DNA of 64,000 bases from Linyphia triangularis (Eukaryota; Arthropoda; Arachnida; Araneae; Linyphiidae). Positions within the stretch are counted from its first letter, which is position 1. The number at the start of each line of letters is the position of its first letter. Under the pieces are notes generated by a model, which searched no databases, was not told where the DNA came from, and was given only the letters and a program-made list of their open reading frames with translations. Shown here one piece after another: positions 32,399 through 44,028 of the stretch. The stretch is from the NCBI GenBank assembly GCA_963978545.1, contig OZ021725.1:5254593-5318592 (forward strand), given 5' to 3'. Position numbers and translations under genes: made by a program.

Positions 32399-33556
32399 TT
32401 TGTGCCGCAGAAAACATCTAAACTAACAAGCTCATAAAAACTCGCCCATTGCATCTAGCTGATTCTCACTGAAGAATAACTACATGTGTTTGGTGATTTA
32501 TTTCATTAGGGCATTTTCTCTAAAGAACGTTCTCACAAAACATGTCTTGTTTTTAAAACAGAGTTGTATATTTTTGCAGCAGGACATTTTCCAGCATGAG
32601 AAGTCTTAAATGAAGTCGTTTGAAAGAATGTTAGACCTTTTACGGTTTTTTTTTTATCAGAAAAAAATTTCTGTACTGATATATAACACAAAACCTTTCT
32701 TTTATACTATGTTAAAATAATAATAAATATTTATCATGGTCCTAATTATTTTTATATACAATCAGGTCCACCACTTGACCTTGAGCGTAATTACCAATGT
32801 TGCATTTCCAACACCTCCGGATCAATGAGAATGCGCCATTGGCTGATCTATTGCTGTCATGGAAGCCACTAAACAACTGACAATGTTTACTGTGTTGACA
32901 CAGAGAATTAAACACATGTTTTAAATCTTGAGTTTAGGAACTGATTTTAAAATTATGAATGTTTTATAAATGATAATTTTATTCCTGATTAATGTTTTAC
33001 TCCAATTGTATCTAATTAACTGCTTTTAACAACAAAGTATACAGTTTGGATATTTATCAAGGAAAATTATGAAGCTGAAATATATTTTTGAAACCAAGTA
33101 TTTTTTTTTTTTTTTTTTATTTTTTTTTTTTTTTTGTAAACATTTAGAAGTAAAAGAAAAATTTAGGTGACTCAGAAACTCGAATGCTATTTATGAAATT
33201 ATCAATTCTTATTATTTTATTAATAGTCTTTTGTTTGTTGCTATTATAAGGAAGAAACTGAAATATTTCTGAATAAAAGACTGCATCAATGCGACGCATA
33301 CATTTTTTAGAGCCTTTTTGTTTTACATATCTAAGGTAATTTTTCAAACTTATTTCTAAAAATATATTAACCTGATTTCTGCATAATCATGATATTTTCA
33401 TAGTATATTTTCTTAAATGATATATATAGTCACATTTAGGTTGTCAGTGTAAAAATGAAATAGTTTAGTCAAGATTCAACATGTTCACTTTTGAAAATCT
33501 CAAAAATAATAACGTGTTTATAGCAAAGAAAAAACGCCTATTAATTTTATATATAT
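32399..33556. other. 3' flank of the zinc-finger gene and AT-rich DNA
   Basis: The first part probably includes the 3' UTR (AATAATAAATA near 32717). Around 32400-32600 are decayed finger-like traces (GGGCATTTTCTCTAAAGAAC, CAGGACATTTTCC), suggesting that more fingers once followed the present stop. A poly-T tract lies at about 33097-33135. Nothing else is recognised. Confidence 0.45.
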
Positions 33557-34013
33557 TGTTGCACAAATTGTCTGTATATATTGTAAATAGTGACGTATTA
33601 TTTCAAAATTCTATTGTAATTTATTTTTTATCTTATTTTATTTATTAATTAATAGCGATTATACAAGTTAGAAAAAGGTGGCAACACCTAAAGCCATCGA
33701 GATATTTCTTTTCTATGAATTGGCTGGAAATTTCGAGAATGTCTCACGCGCTTGTATATAAAAGACTGGAGAACGGGAAAGTTTTCAGATTGACTTTGGA
33801 CTTCGATGAAAGCGTATCGCTTTGTTTACCTATTGGAGTGAGCTTGTATAATCGCTGTATTCGAAGTTGTTTTTTTGCTAAAGCTTGTGTTGAAGCTTGT
33901 GAGCGATTACACTGTTGCCTGTGGATAAATTTTGTGAGTTTTCTGAAGAGAGAATAAATATTTTTATACTGTAAAAACTGTGCCATCATTGCCTCAGCGG
34001 AAAAATCGTAACA
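33557..34013 (+). repeat. 5' LTR of the young gypsy element
   Basis: It begins TGTTGCACAAATTG and ends AAAAATCGTAACA. A TATATAAAAG box at 33755-33764 and AATAAA at 33953-33958 mark the likely promoter and poly(A) signal. Confidence 0.92.
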
Positions 34014-34014
34014 G

Positions 34015-34033
34015 TGGTGTCAGAAGTGGGATC
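34015..34033 (+). promoter_or_regulatory. Primer-binding site, tRNA-Leu type
   Basis: TGGTGTCAGAAGTGGGATC starts one base after the LTR. Its reverse complement (ATCCCACTTCTGACACCA) matches the 3' end of arthropod leucine tRNAs including the CCA tail, as I recall them. Confidence 0.75.
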
Positions 34034-34045
34034 TCGTAATTTTGA

Positions 34046-35503
34046 ATGCCGACAACTAGAGGAATGATGGAAGACCAAATGAAGCAGTTGATGGAAATGA
34101 TTGTTGGAATGAAGGCCCAACAGGAAACCACCGCCGCCGAAATGAAAGCCAGTCAACAAGCTACCGCTGCTGAAATAAAAGCCGGACAAGAATCAATCGC
34201 CGCTGGTCAAGCCCGCCAAGAAACGACTAACGCCGAACTTGCCGCCGCAATCGCCGCCAGCCAAGAAGCAACATCATCGGATATTAAAGCTTTAGCCGCC
34301 AAGTGTGAAACAACATCTGCAGCAGTGAATGAAATCAAAGAAGAAATGAAGATAGAGCTAGCCTCAATGGTAGAATCTACAATTATGGAGACAACATCAT
34401 CGGTCCTGCATTCCGTGAAAGAAGACGTTCTCATTGCTGTAAGGGATGAAATGGAAGAAAAGGTATCTACCATAGAAAGAGAAATCACGACTGCTAGAAA
34501 TGAAATGAAAGAAGAAGTTTCCACCCTGAAAAAAGAGCAGGGAAGGTTTATTGACGCTATGGAAGAGAAACTTCGAAAACTGGAAATTCGCGGTACTGTG
34601 GCAGCTGCATCACCGAACTTGGAGGAGGTTTCCACTGCAGTTTTAGCACCACGTTCCAACATCAAAGTGGCCACTTTTGATGGAAAGTCTTCCTGGCGCG
34701 TTTATCAAACGCAGTTTGAAATTATTGCTTCTGCGAATGGTTGGGACGATACTTCGAAGGCATTCCATCTCGCAGCATCTCTTCGAGGTGAAGCTGCTGA
34801 CATTTTACAGACACTACCTGAAGAGAAGCGGGGAGAATTCGTGGCGCTGGCAAGTGCGTTGGAATTAAGATTTGGGGAGCAGCATCTAAAGGATTACAAC
34901 AGACTGCAATTGAAAGTGAGACAGCAGAAGGCCAATGAAACTCTTCAAGAATTGGCATCGGATATAGAATGACTGTCGCTCCTCGCTTTCCCTGACTGTC
35001 CCCCGGATGTACGAGACGATCTTTCTCTGCAGTATTTCATCGACGCTATTCAAGATCCCGATGTGCAGCAGGCGGTAAGGTTATCCCAAAACAAAAACCT
35101 GAAGTCGGCCCTCGTGTACGCCATGAGAGTGGAAGCCGCGCAGCTAGCTTCTGGAAAAGACCGACGATATGTGCGTGGTGCATTAGCCGAGGGTTCGTCT
35201 GACTTTGTCACCAGTAAGCTTCGAGAACTGGAAAGCAAAATTGATAGAATGATGAGAAGCTTTCCCGGAGCCAGGGATCGAAGGACCAGAGTCGTTTGCT
35301 GGCACTGCAAACGGGAAGGGCATCTACGACGAAACTGCCTTGAATTGAAAAAGAGAAGGGATAACACTACCACGGATTCTCCACAACTGAATCTAAGAAG
35401 ATGTCATCTCGCAGGGCAGAAGCTGCAATGTAGAACAGGTGAAGCCCCGACCAGTCTTTCCACGTTTCATCCCGACAAGGAGGAAACCAGGGTTTATTCG
35501 TGA
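34046..35503 (+). pseudogene. gag: gypsy Gag with coiled coil and CCHC knuckle
   Basis: The ATG at 34046 opens a protein whose first 170 residues are repeat-rich and helical (EMKASQQATAAEIKAGQES). They are followed by a capsid-like domain near residue 210 (VATFDGKSSWRVYQTQFEII). The frame is stopped by TGA at 34970-34972 in DIE-stop-LSLLAFPDCP, consistent with a CGA to TGA change. Past it the same frame continues through DLSLQYFIDAIQDPDV to a zinc knuckle CWHCKREGHLRRNC near 35300. The frame then ends at 35503. Gag forms the particle and binds RNA; this copy would need the stop repaired or read through. Confidence 0.88.
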
Positions 35504-36610
35504 AGGGGGAGATCAACGGAACTCCATGTCGTCTAATCGTCGATTCGGGAGCGAACGTAACGATCGTAAGGACGGACGTGGCTCGTCGCCTGAACAGCTG
35601 ACTCCTCTACACAGCGCCCTCTGTTTCTCTACAAACTGTGTCTGGTGGTAATATCTCTGTTCATGGGAAATTGCAAGTGGACATTGCCCTTAGATTTAAC
35701 ACCTACAAGCACACCGTTTATGTTGCCGAAATTGTAGATCCGTGCATTCTCGGACTAGACTTTTTGAAGAAAAATGGAATTACGCTGAATTTTGAGAAAA
35801 GCAAGCTGCAAACATGGAGAGGCGAAGTTCCTTTGCACGATCTAGCCACGAAAGAGCTGTGCGTATATCGGATTGTAGCTCATGAAGACAATGTCATAGA
35901 GAATACTGAAAAGTCCACATCTATGAAAAGTACCTCTCCAGCTTCGGAAAGAGAACCGAAGAAAGCGACGTTGATGAAACCCTCCCAGGAAGTGGTTCAT
36001 GTGGAAATGGACAAAGTCAGTGAAGAGGGAATCGACATCCATGCTCCTGTTACAAGCATCGAACGGAGGTCCCGGGATCTATCAGCTGCACCCGCGGATG
36101 ATTCGGACGCAATCTCAAAATCATATAACGAGCAAGACGGGGATCAGAAACTTTCACCGCTTCTGTTGGCATACGGGAGTGCAACTCACGAGACCACCGG
36201 ATTTTCTCCATCTCTAACGATGTTTAGAAGAGACCTTAGGCTCCCCAGCAACCTCCTCTTTGGACAACCACCGGACACTCCTTCCTCGCCTGTCCAGTAT
36301 CTAGATGATCTGCAGGCACGTTTGGAAGCCGTACATCGGTTCGCCAGAGAGAGAAACAACATCATGACGGAGCGCATGAAGATCCGGTACTATGCCAAGG
36401 CCATGGACCGTTCATTCCAGGAAGGTGTGGTTAGGGAACCCTAAACGTCGGAAAGGACTCTCCCCTAAGCTCCAGACGAACTGGGAAGGGCCGTATGGGG
36501 TCCTTAAGAAGATCAACGACGTCGTGATGAAAATTCAACGGACACATTCCTGTAAACCTAGAGTAGTACATCACAATAGGCTATCCCCATATTATAGTAG
36601 AAGTGATTGA
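35504..36610 (+). pseudogene. pol: gypsy protease fused to integrase C-terminal end by deletion
   Basis: The aspartic protease site LIVDSGANVTIV lies near 35535-35570, in frame with the main ORF (35638-36444) except for a TGA at about 35600. After CILGLDFLKKNGI the ORF runs through a spacer. It then jumps directly to DQKLSPLLLAYGSATHETTG, which belongs to the integrase C-terminal part. RT, RNase H, the HHCC domain and the D-D-E core are absent. A frameshift near 36430 separates the last block (NPKRRKGLSPKLQTNWEGPY ... SCKPRVVHHNRLSPYY). The fusion point lies near 36125-36150. Confidence 0.88.
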
Positions 36611-36656
36611 ATTGCCTTTCCTCTTAAGGACTTCACTGCCTGGGACGTGCTGTCTT

Positions 36657-36670
36657 TAAGAAGGGGGAAA
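36657..36670 (+). promoter_or_regulatory. Polypurine tract of the young gypsy element
   Basis: AAGAAGGGGGAAA immediately precedes the 3' LTR, the place and composition expected for the plus-strand primer. Confidence 0.85.
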
Positions 36671-37136
36671 TGTTGCACAAATTGTCTGTATATATTGTAA
36701 ATAGTGACGTATTATTTCAAAATTCTATTGTAATTTATTTTTATCTTATTTTATTTATTAATTAATAGCGATTATACAAGTTAGAAAAAGGTGGCAACAC
36801 CTAAAGCCATCGAGAAGTTTCGAGATATTTCTTTTCTATGAATTGGCTGGAAATTTCGAGAATGTCTCACGCGCTTGTATATAAAAGACTGGAGAACGGG
36901 AAAGTTTTCAGATTGACTTTGGACTTCGATGAAAGCGTATCGCTTTGTTTACCTATTGGTGTGAGCTTGTATAATCGCTGTATTCGAAGTTGTTTTTTTG
37001 CTAAAGCTTGTGTTGAAGCTTGTGAGCGATTACACTGTTTCCTGTGGAGAAATTTTGTGAGTTTTCTGAAGAGAGAATAAATATTTTTATACTGTAAAAA
37101 CTGTGCCATCATTGCCTCAGCGGAAAAATCGTAACA
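36671..37136 (+). repeat. 3' LTR of the young gypsy element
   Basis: Nearly identical to the 5' LTR; it has an extra 10 nt (AAGTTTCGAG) after GCCATCGAG and one T fewer in a T run. TATATAAAAG is at 36878-36887 and AATAAA at 37076-37081. Confidence 0.92.
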
Positions 37137-38668
37137 ATATGTACGACATGAATATTCCCTAACAAATTAAATATGCTACTAATAATCCAGATTTTTCGGT
37201 AAAAAAGTGTCGATAGGTATGATTAAAGCCCTATAAATTAGTTATTTTGTTCTTTTTGAACACGATTGGAAAATGAAATGCGATACTACAACTATGAACT
37301 TTTCATAAATGATAATTTATTTTGTAATCAATATTTTATTCCAATTTAATCTAATGAACGACCAAGTACAAATTTTTTACATTTATAAAGAAAACTTCTG
37401 TAGGTTGATTGAATATCGGAAACAATGAAAACTCGCGTTTGGTATTTTTTGTAACGGTAAAAAGGCTTCTGTAAAAACTGTGTAAAGCGTATTAGAAAAA
37501 CTACTGTTTATCAATAACTCTAAAATGTGAATGCTATTCTAAAAACATCAATCATTTTTCTTTTATTAAAAATTACTTGTCATAATAAAGAAGTAAATAG
37601 AATGTTTTTTAAAAACATTTCGAAAATCCCAGAAAACTTTAATCAACTTTTTGTTGCAAAGGAAATATCTATTAAATTGTAATGTTTTTAAACATATTAA
37701 TAATAATTTTTATCTCACAGATGAGATATTTTCTTCGACATGATTTTAAGTAGGTGTTTTTTTCAGATAAATGCGATTTGTGGAAACAGATTTTAAGTTT
37801 TATTTTAATTTGATACTTTATATTATTTACATTTTAACTTAAATTTAGTGTTATTTTAATTTTATTACTATTAGCATTTTAATTTTATTATTAATATTTT
37901 AACTTCATTACTATTAGTATTTTAATTTAATTATAATTAATATTTTAACCTTATTCCATTAATATTTTGATTTTGACCTTTTTCGCTGTTACCAAATAAA
38001 AAATATCGCCAAATCTCCTATACTACATCTGTTCCATTTTTATAACAATAATAAATGTTAATGAATATTGAGCTTTTTTAATATTGACCTGAATTTAATA
38101 ATGGATCAATTAGAACACCCACAAAATTTCGTCAATTTTGCTCAATATCTATAGCCGCGACCCTTTGCGTGACCTCTGATATTAAGAAGGCCATCCAACT
38201 ATATGATGACGTCACCTGTGGTGGATACACCTTTCTATTCAGTTAGTGAAGGAAGACATTATTTTTGTGTGACGAAATATTTTATCTTCCTTATTTTATG
38301 TTTTCTAAAGATATTTCAAGTAATTGGATTATTTTATTTCTTTGACAATGTAAAAAAATAAGATTATCGTTACATTTTAAAACACTACTTTTGTACAACT
38401 TGAGGTTTTAAACTTCGTCCATTCCCGTATAAGTATGATCAAGTATAATTTCTGTTCGTTTATAAACTTTTTTTTTTTTTTTTAAAGTATTTCGAAATGT
38501 GAAAGGAAACAAGAAAAATATCAATTCAAAACATTGATATATACAATTGATAAAACATAACAAATATATACCATAAACAAAACACAGATAATATAACAGC
38601 TGAAATACCACAACTAAATTCAAGGTTCATATTTTCAGAGCAAACCTACATTTGGAGGAAATATATAT
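37137..38668. other. AT-rich stretch with no recognised feature
   Basis: Contains ATTTTAATTTTATTA-type low-complexity DNA at about 37840-37975 and no convincing gene. Confidence 0.5.
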
Positions 38669-39387
38669 TGTTGCGTGGACGGGTTCGAAAGATTTGAAGC
38701 CAAAGCAAATCAAAACTTGCAGAAATTTATTCCAAAATAACTAACTCTTCACTGTTCTCTTACAGCTCCAGAACTTCTCGTTCTAGTAGACACAAATGAG
38801 CTCTTTTCACCTCAATCGAGCACAAAACAGCAGTTAAAAACTTGACAACTGGTAAATCGCCGCAAAAGACAATGCAATACAGTTCGCTCAATATCTCCAG
38901 TCAACTAATTCAGTGACTCAAAATCCAAGAACTGACTAACCCTACTCACGGCCGTCCTTAAATAGGAGTGGTGAATCTTCACGAAACTTCCAGAGAGAGA
39001 AATTTGGAGAATTTTCTAGATCGTAGTCGAAAAGTCCTATACATGTACATGGGATACATGTACCGAAAATGTCGCCAAATGGTCCCCAAGTTTGGCGTCA
39101 TTTGGCAATTTCTCGCCAAATTTGGCGACAAAAATTAGTCGCCAACTTGGCTCTATCTCGCCAAATTGGCGAGATTCCCATTACTATAATGTTAAATGCC
39201 CTGCTCCTTAAAACTCGCTTCCCAGAGTTACCTCTGTAAAACCCGTTATCAAGCAATGAGAGGCTCATTGCAGGGAAACCAAACTAACGACGAACTATTG
39301 CACTGCCTTAAGCGAAATGTACATAAACTTTCCTATGTACAAAACTAGCACTACGAAATATTTACAAATATACAAAAATTCGTAACA
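38669..39387 (-). repeat. 3' LTR of the older gypsy element
   Basis: On the plus strand it begins TGTTGCGTGGACGGG and ends AAAATTCGTAACA; both ends are TG...CA. A purine-rich tract (minus strand CCTTGGGAGGGGGCA, 39388-39402) adjoins it. At 39067-39178 the LTR holds a dense cluster of TCGCCAAA/TTTGGCGA words. Confidence 0.82.
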
Positions 39388-39594
39388 TTGCCCCCTCCCA
39401 AGGACTGCATGTCTCGGGCAGTACAGTTCCAGGAAAGGAAGGCTTACTTTCAATTCAATGGCATTACTAAACTATAAAATTTACTAAACTTACTAATATA
39501 AAGACAGAAACATTATTGAATAAATAAACAATTAAACTTAAAATTTTATATACACATGTGACCATGGTCTTAATGACTTTACACATTAGGGGGA

Positions 39595-40888
39595 TTACAA
39601 ACTATGGCCATAGTAAGGGGCTAACCCGTCGTAATGAACGACTCTAGGTTTAGAATTTGGTGACTTACGGATTCGGACCACGACATCATTCAGCCGGTTG
39701 AGGACTAAGTAAGGACCATCCCAATGAGACTGAAGTTTGGGAGAAAGTCCTTTTTGTCGTTTCGAGTTCCAGAACCAAACCTTGTCATCCTCGTGGAATT
39801 GATGTCCTGTAGCCTTCGCGTCGTATCTGGTCTTCATCTTATCCGTCGCCACGTGGATCCGCTCTCGGACAAAATTGTGCACAGCTTCAAATCTTGCCTG
39901 AAGATCTTCGACGTACTCCTCTGGCGATGAAGGTGCATCCGGAGGGCGGCCAAACAACAGATCGCAAGGCAGACGAAGGTTACGACCGAAGAGCATCTGA
40001 GATGGGGAATAGCCTGTAGTTTCGTGGACAGCACTGCGATAGGCCAGAAGAAACAAAGGTAACTTCTAATCCCAGTCCTGTTGGTTTCTTGAAACCATCA
40101 GTGAGAGGTTATTGAGGATGGTTCTGTTAAACCTCTCCGCCATGCCATCCGACTGTGGGTGTAAAGGCGTCGTCTGTGTTTTGTCAATGCCAAGTAGATC
40201 ACAAAGTCCTTTCATTACAGCAGAGGTAAAATGTCTTCCTTGATCAGAGTGTAACTGTAAAGGCACTCCAAATCTGGAAATCCAGCTCTGAACCATTACC
40301 TCTGCAACAGTGGTAGCCTCCTGATCAGGGATAGGATACGCTTCGGGCCACTTCGTAAAATAATCCATGGATGTATCTGTTACCGTCAGCAGATCGTGGT
40401 AGTGGTCCCAAGATGTCAAACGCAATCCGTTCAAAAGGAGCTCCCACGTTGAAACGTTGCAGTTTTCCTCGACTGCATTTCTTCGGTCCTTTCCGGGCTG
40501 CACAGGCATCACATGATCGGCACCACTTCTCCACGTCAGCCCTCGCCCCCTTATACCTTATACCAGTAGAACCCCCTTATACCAGTAGAACCGCTCTCGA
40601 ACTCTTTGCAACGTCTTGAATTCAGAAGTGGCCTCCAGTTGGACTACTATGAAGTTCTTTAAGAATGTCTGGGACTCGAGATCTTGGAAGTAATAGTTGC
40701 CATCGGGATGTCTTTCCATCATCAGATTCCAACTTCCGGTACAGCACGCCGTTTCGAATATGGAGGGAGTCCCAGAGGGCCCAATATTGCTTCGTCGTAG
40801 GACTAAAGATGGAAATGTCCTGCCAAGTAGGTGTCGAATTCGAAGACTCCTTTAAATCGATTATTGGCTTGATGACAGGATCTCCCAA
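39595..40888 (-). pseudogene. pol: gypsy integrase in four overlapping frame fragments
   Basis: In order from 40888 downward: RNGVLYRKLESDDGK; the HHCC zinc domain with H in ELHSSPTGGHF and the C-x2-C of CRSCDAC; then AFDILGPLP with the first acidic residue. HSDQGRHFTS carries the second, and SDGMAERFNRT the catalytic glutamate. The C-terminal part (LLAYRSAVHETTGYSPSQM, then RQKGLSPKLQSHWDGPYLVL) ends at 39595. Fragments change frame at about 40530, 40400 and 40060. A local duplication (CCCCTTATACCAGTAGAACC) at about 40550-40590 disrupts the zinc domain. It would insert the cDNA into host DNA. Confidence 0.9.
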
Positions 40889-41086
40889 TTGGTTTTTTCT
40901 GACTTCTCCGTCACCCCACGCGTCTGGATCCGATGAAGTTAAAGATGTAACTGGTGTATTACCGGATTGATCAGTCCGTAAGTCGCCTCAACCCTGGAAC
41001 AATATCGGCAGCTCTCTGGGCAGGGTCTCCTAGACAGGGCGTCTGCGATTCCATGTGATGATCCTTTTCGATGACGGATATCGATG

Positions 41087-41581
41087 TCATACTCTTGGAG
41101 TCTCTATCCAACTGGCTATCTGACCTTCAGGATTCTTGAAATTTAGGCGCCAGGTCAACGATGCATGATCCGTACGGAGCAGGAATTTCCTACCGTAGAC
41201 GTAATGATGGAAATGCTCTACGGCTTTAATTATGGCGAGCAACTCTTTCCTGGTGACACAGTAATTCCTCTTTGGTTTAGATAGGCACTTAGTCCAATAT
41301 GCTACGACTCGTTCTTGGCCGTCTATTTCTTGGGACAAAACAGCACCGACACTATCTTTGCTCGCGTCCGTGTCAAGAATGAATTGTTTATCGGGCTGAG
41401 AATACGTCAGGATTGGTGCAGATGTTAAAGCCTCCTTCAGTTGGTCAAATGCATCCTCACAGTCTTTCGTCCACAAGAATTTCTGCTTGCTCTCTGTCAG
41501 TCTGTGAAGGGGTCTTGCGATGCAAGAAAAGTCCTTCACGAATCGTCTATAGTAGGTGCAAAGCCCCAGGAAACTCCTCAA
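41087..41581 (-). pseudogene. pol: gypsy RT connection and RNase H
   Basis: The fragment starts in the RT thumb (RSFLGLCTYYRRFVKDFS) and passes into RNase H. The first RNase H acidic residue lies in FILDTDASKDSVGAVLSQ, the glutamate in NYCVTRKELLAIIKAVEHF, and a later aspartate in FLLRTDHASLTW. The downstream part shifts frame near 41087. It would remove the RNA strand during cDNA synthesis. Confidence 0.9.
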
Positions 41582-42639
41582 CTGATGTTCATCTTTGGGG
41601 CATCACCACTCTTTAACTGCCGACACTTTTCTGGATCTGCGCGTACACCCTCACCAGAGATGACATGTCTGAGGTAGGTCACTTCATGTCGGAATAACTT
41701 GCATTTGGCCAGACTTAACTTCAGGTTGGCGTCTTTTAATTTCCGCAGCACCTTTCTAAAATTTTCAAGATGTTCCTCGAAACTTCGCCCCACGATAATG
41801 ATGTCATCGAGGTAAACGAGACAGGCTTCGTAGGAAAGACCTCTTAGCACTGTTTCCATGAGGCGTTCGAATGTTGCTGGAGCATTGCATAATCCAAAAG
41901 GCATCACCTTGAACAGCCAAAGTCCTTGCCCGGTTGTGAATGCTGTCTTCTCTTTATCATCAGGGTGTATCTCAACTTGCCAATGTCCACTCTTTAAGTC
42001 TAGTGTCGAAAACCACTTGTTTCCAGAAAGAATGTCCAGAGTGTCATCAATTCTGGGAAGAGGGTAGCTGTCCTTCTTCGTGACATCGTTCATTCTCCGA
42101 TAATCGACGCAAAATCTAGTTGAACCATCCTTCTTCCGAACCAGGACGATGGGAGAGGCCCAAGGGCTGGCTGATGGTTCAAACACGTCGCTATCTTGCA
42201 TTTCTTTTAAGAGTCTTCCTACCTCTTCCTGTTTAGCAAACGGTAGTCGTTTTGGGTGTTGCTTGATAGGTAGGTGGTCTCCTGTATCAATTCTATGCTG
42301 CGTCAAACTTGTTCGTCCGACATCCGAAGTTGTGCGGGAAAAGACATCTTGGAATTCTTGGATGACCAGTTGTGCAGCATTTCTTTCTACGTTGTTTAAC
42401 GGTGCATTCTGCAGAAGCTCTGATGTTAAGTTCTCTGAAGACACAGTGACTGGAGGACTGGTAATTCGATTTATGCAAGTTACTGGAGTACAGGTGGCTA
42501 ACACTTCACCTTTCTTTATGACTTTCGCTTTATCACTCACATTGGTGACCCTCACAGGTATGGCAGTCCTTGAAAGGTCGACGAGAGTTGAAGCTACCAG
42601 TACTCCTTTGGGACTGTTGTGATTTTCAGGGTATTCCAT
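41578..42639 (-). pseudogene. pol: gypsy reverse transcriptase
   Basis: A 353-residue open frame with the main RT motifs: FCVDYRRMNDVTKKDSYPLP, FSTLDLKSGHWQVEIHP with the first catalytic Asp, MPFGLCNAPATFERLM, and the Y-[LV]-D-D box as VYLDDIIIVG. The start is arbitrary, because in an intact element pol is a continuous polyprotein. The end overlaps the next fragment by a few bases in another frame. This is the RT missing from the 33.6-kb element. Confidence 0.92.
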
Positions 42640-42693
42640 TATGCCATATCGGAAACTTTTATCTTCACCTATGTATCCAGGAAGTAATAATTC

Positions 42694-44028
42694 TTATCTT
42701 GCGGGTAACGTGATGTCATTTTGAGCTATTATTTGATGTACGGATTTAAATTCACTATCTTTGATTCCAAATAACGCTATGTCTTCAGAAACTGAATGCA
42801 GCTCATTGTTTTTAAAGTCTAAGGAAAAATTATATTTCCTTAAAAAGTCCAGTCCGAGTATACAAGTGTCCATAATGTCCGCCACATATGCCGTGTGATG
42901 ATAAGAAGCACTCTCGAACGTGATGTTGATGTTCATTTTTCCATGGATGTTGATTTTATCGCCCGATACAGTTTGGAGGGTAACGCAGGGCGGTGTCCAG
43001 ATGAGTCTTCCATCCAGTTGTTTAGCCAAATCTTTCCGGATGATGGTCACATTGGCTCCAGTATCGATGATCATATTGCAAGGAACTTCATTTACGTATC
43101 CCATGATGAAGAGTCCATTACTGCCGCCACTCATTGCATAAATTTGCAGAGCTCTAAAATGGGGCTTCTCAGCAACTGGCAACCTCCGCCTGGCCAGATG
43201 GCTTCCATCCTCCCTTCTGGGAGCGGTCTTAGCTCCAGTGTCTTGGCGGGTTCGGCAGTTTCTCCGTATGTGGCCCTCGCCTCCACAGTTGCAGCACTTC
43301 AGGCTCTGCTTCTTTTCCGGGATATTTCGTCTCCAGTTACTGACTTGTCTTTGCAATTCATCCAGACGAGCAGCAATTAGGTGTTCTGGCTCCTGTATAG
43401 TAGCAGTCCTGATAGGATGGCGTTCTCTACTAGTTGCTTGCTGGGCTGCCTCGTACTTCATGGCATATACTAAAGCACTTTTTAAATCCTTGACATCTGC
43501 CATTCGTAGGGCCTTCTGTATCTCTACATCCCTGATGCCATCGACGAAGTACTGTAGAGAAAAGATTTCTCTCGTTTCAGCAGGGCAGTCTGAAACGGTG
43601 AGATGGGACAGCCTCTCAACATCCGTGGCAAGCTCCTGGAGTGTTTCGGTAGCCTTTTGTTGGCGAGATTTCAACTGCAGCCTGCTGTAGTCTTTCCCAC
43701 ATTTTTCGCCAAACCGCAGTTCTAATGCACTTGAGAGTGCGTTGAAGTCCAAGCGTTGGTCTTCGGAAAGCGTTTGTAGTATATCTGCAGCTTCAGCTCG
43801 CAGAGATGCAGCTAACTGGCAGGCTTTTGTCACGGAGTCCCATCCGTTGGCTTTGGCGACAATTGTGAATTGAGTTTTATTTACTTGCCAGGAAGATTTT
43901 CCATCGTAAGTCGAAAGCTTGATTGAAGGTCTTGAGGTGACTGGTACACATTTCAAATCTTCCGAAAGAGTTCTGCTCGACAGTCTCTTTTCTAACATTT
44001 GGTCTATCTTTTCTTCTATCTCATCCAA
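42694..44028 (-). pseudogene. gag-pro: gypsy Gag (capsid, CCHC) and protease
   Basis: A 444-residue open frame. The capsid-like region begins with STYDGKSSWQVNKTQFTIV; the zinc knuckle CCNCGGEGHIRRNC lies near residue 246; the protease site is MIIDTGANVTIIRK near residue 322; and the flap region carries CILGLDFLRKYNFSLDF. Further Gag coding with coiled-coil character (repeats of K/E-rich NSLEEKFENFEKKCNSLEG) extends upstream to about 44440, with stops near 44053 and 44262. The whole resembles Gag-Pro of the 33.6-kb element. Confidence 0.9.

Larger units (their letters stand above)
33557..37136 (+). mobile_element. Young Ty3/gypsy element with internal pol deletion
   Basis: Two near-identical LTRs flank a shortened interior (34014-36670), with ATAT on both outer sides (33553-33556; 37137-37140). 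The interior holds Gag, a protease and the integrase C-terminal end, but no RT, RNase H or integrase catalytic core. By comparison with the related element at 38.7-44.4 kb, about 3 kb of pol is missing. By eye the LTRs differ by three substitutions and two indels, so the insertion is recent although the element lacks RT. It must have been copied by proteins supplied in trans, or have lost pol just after insertion. Confidence 0.9.
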
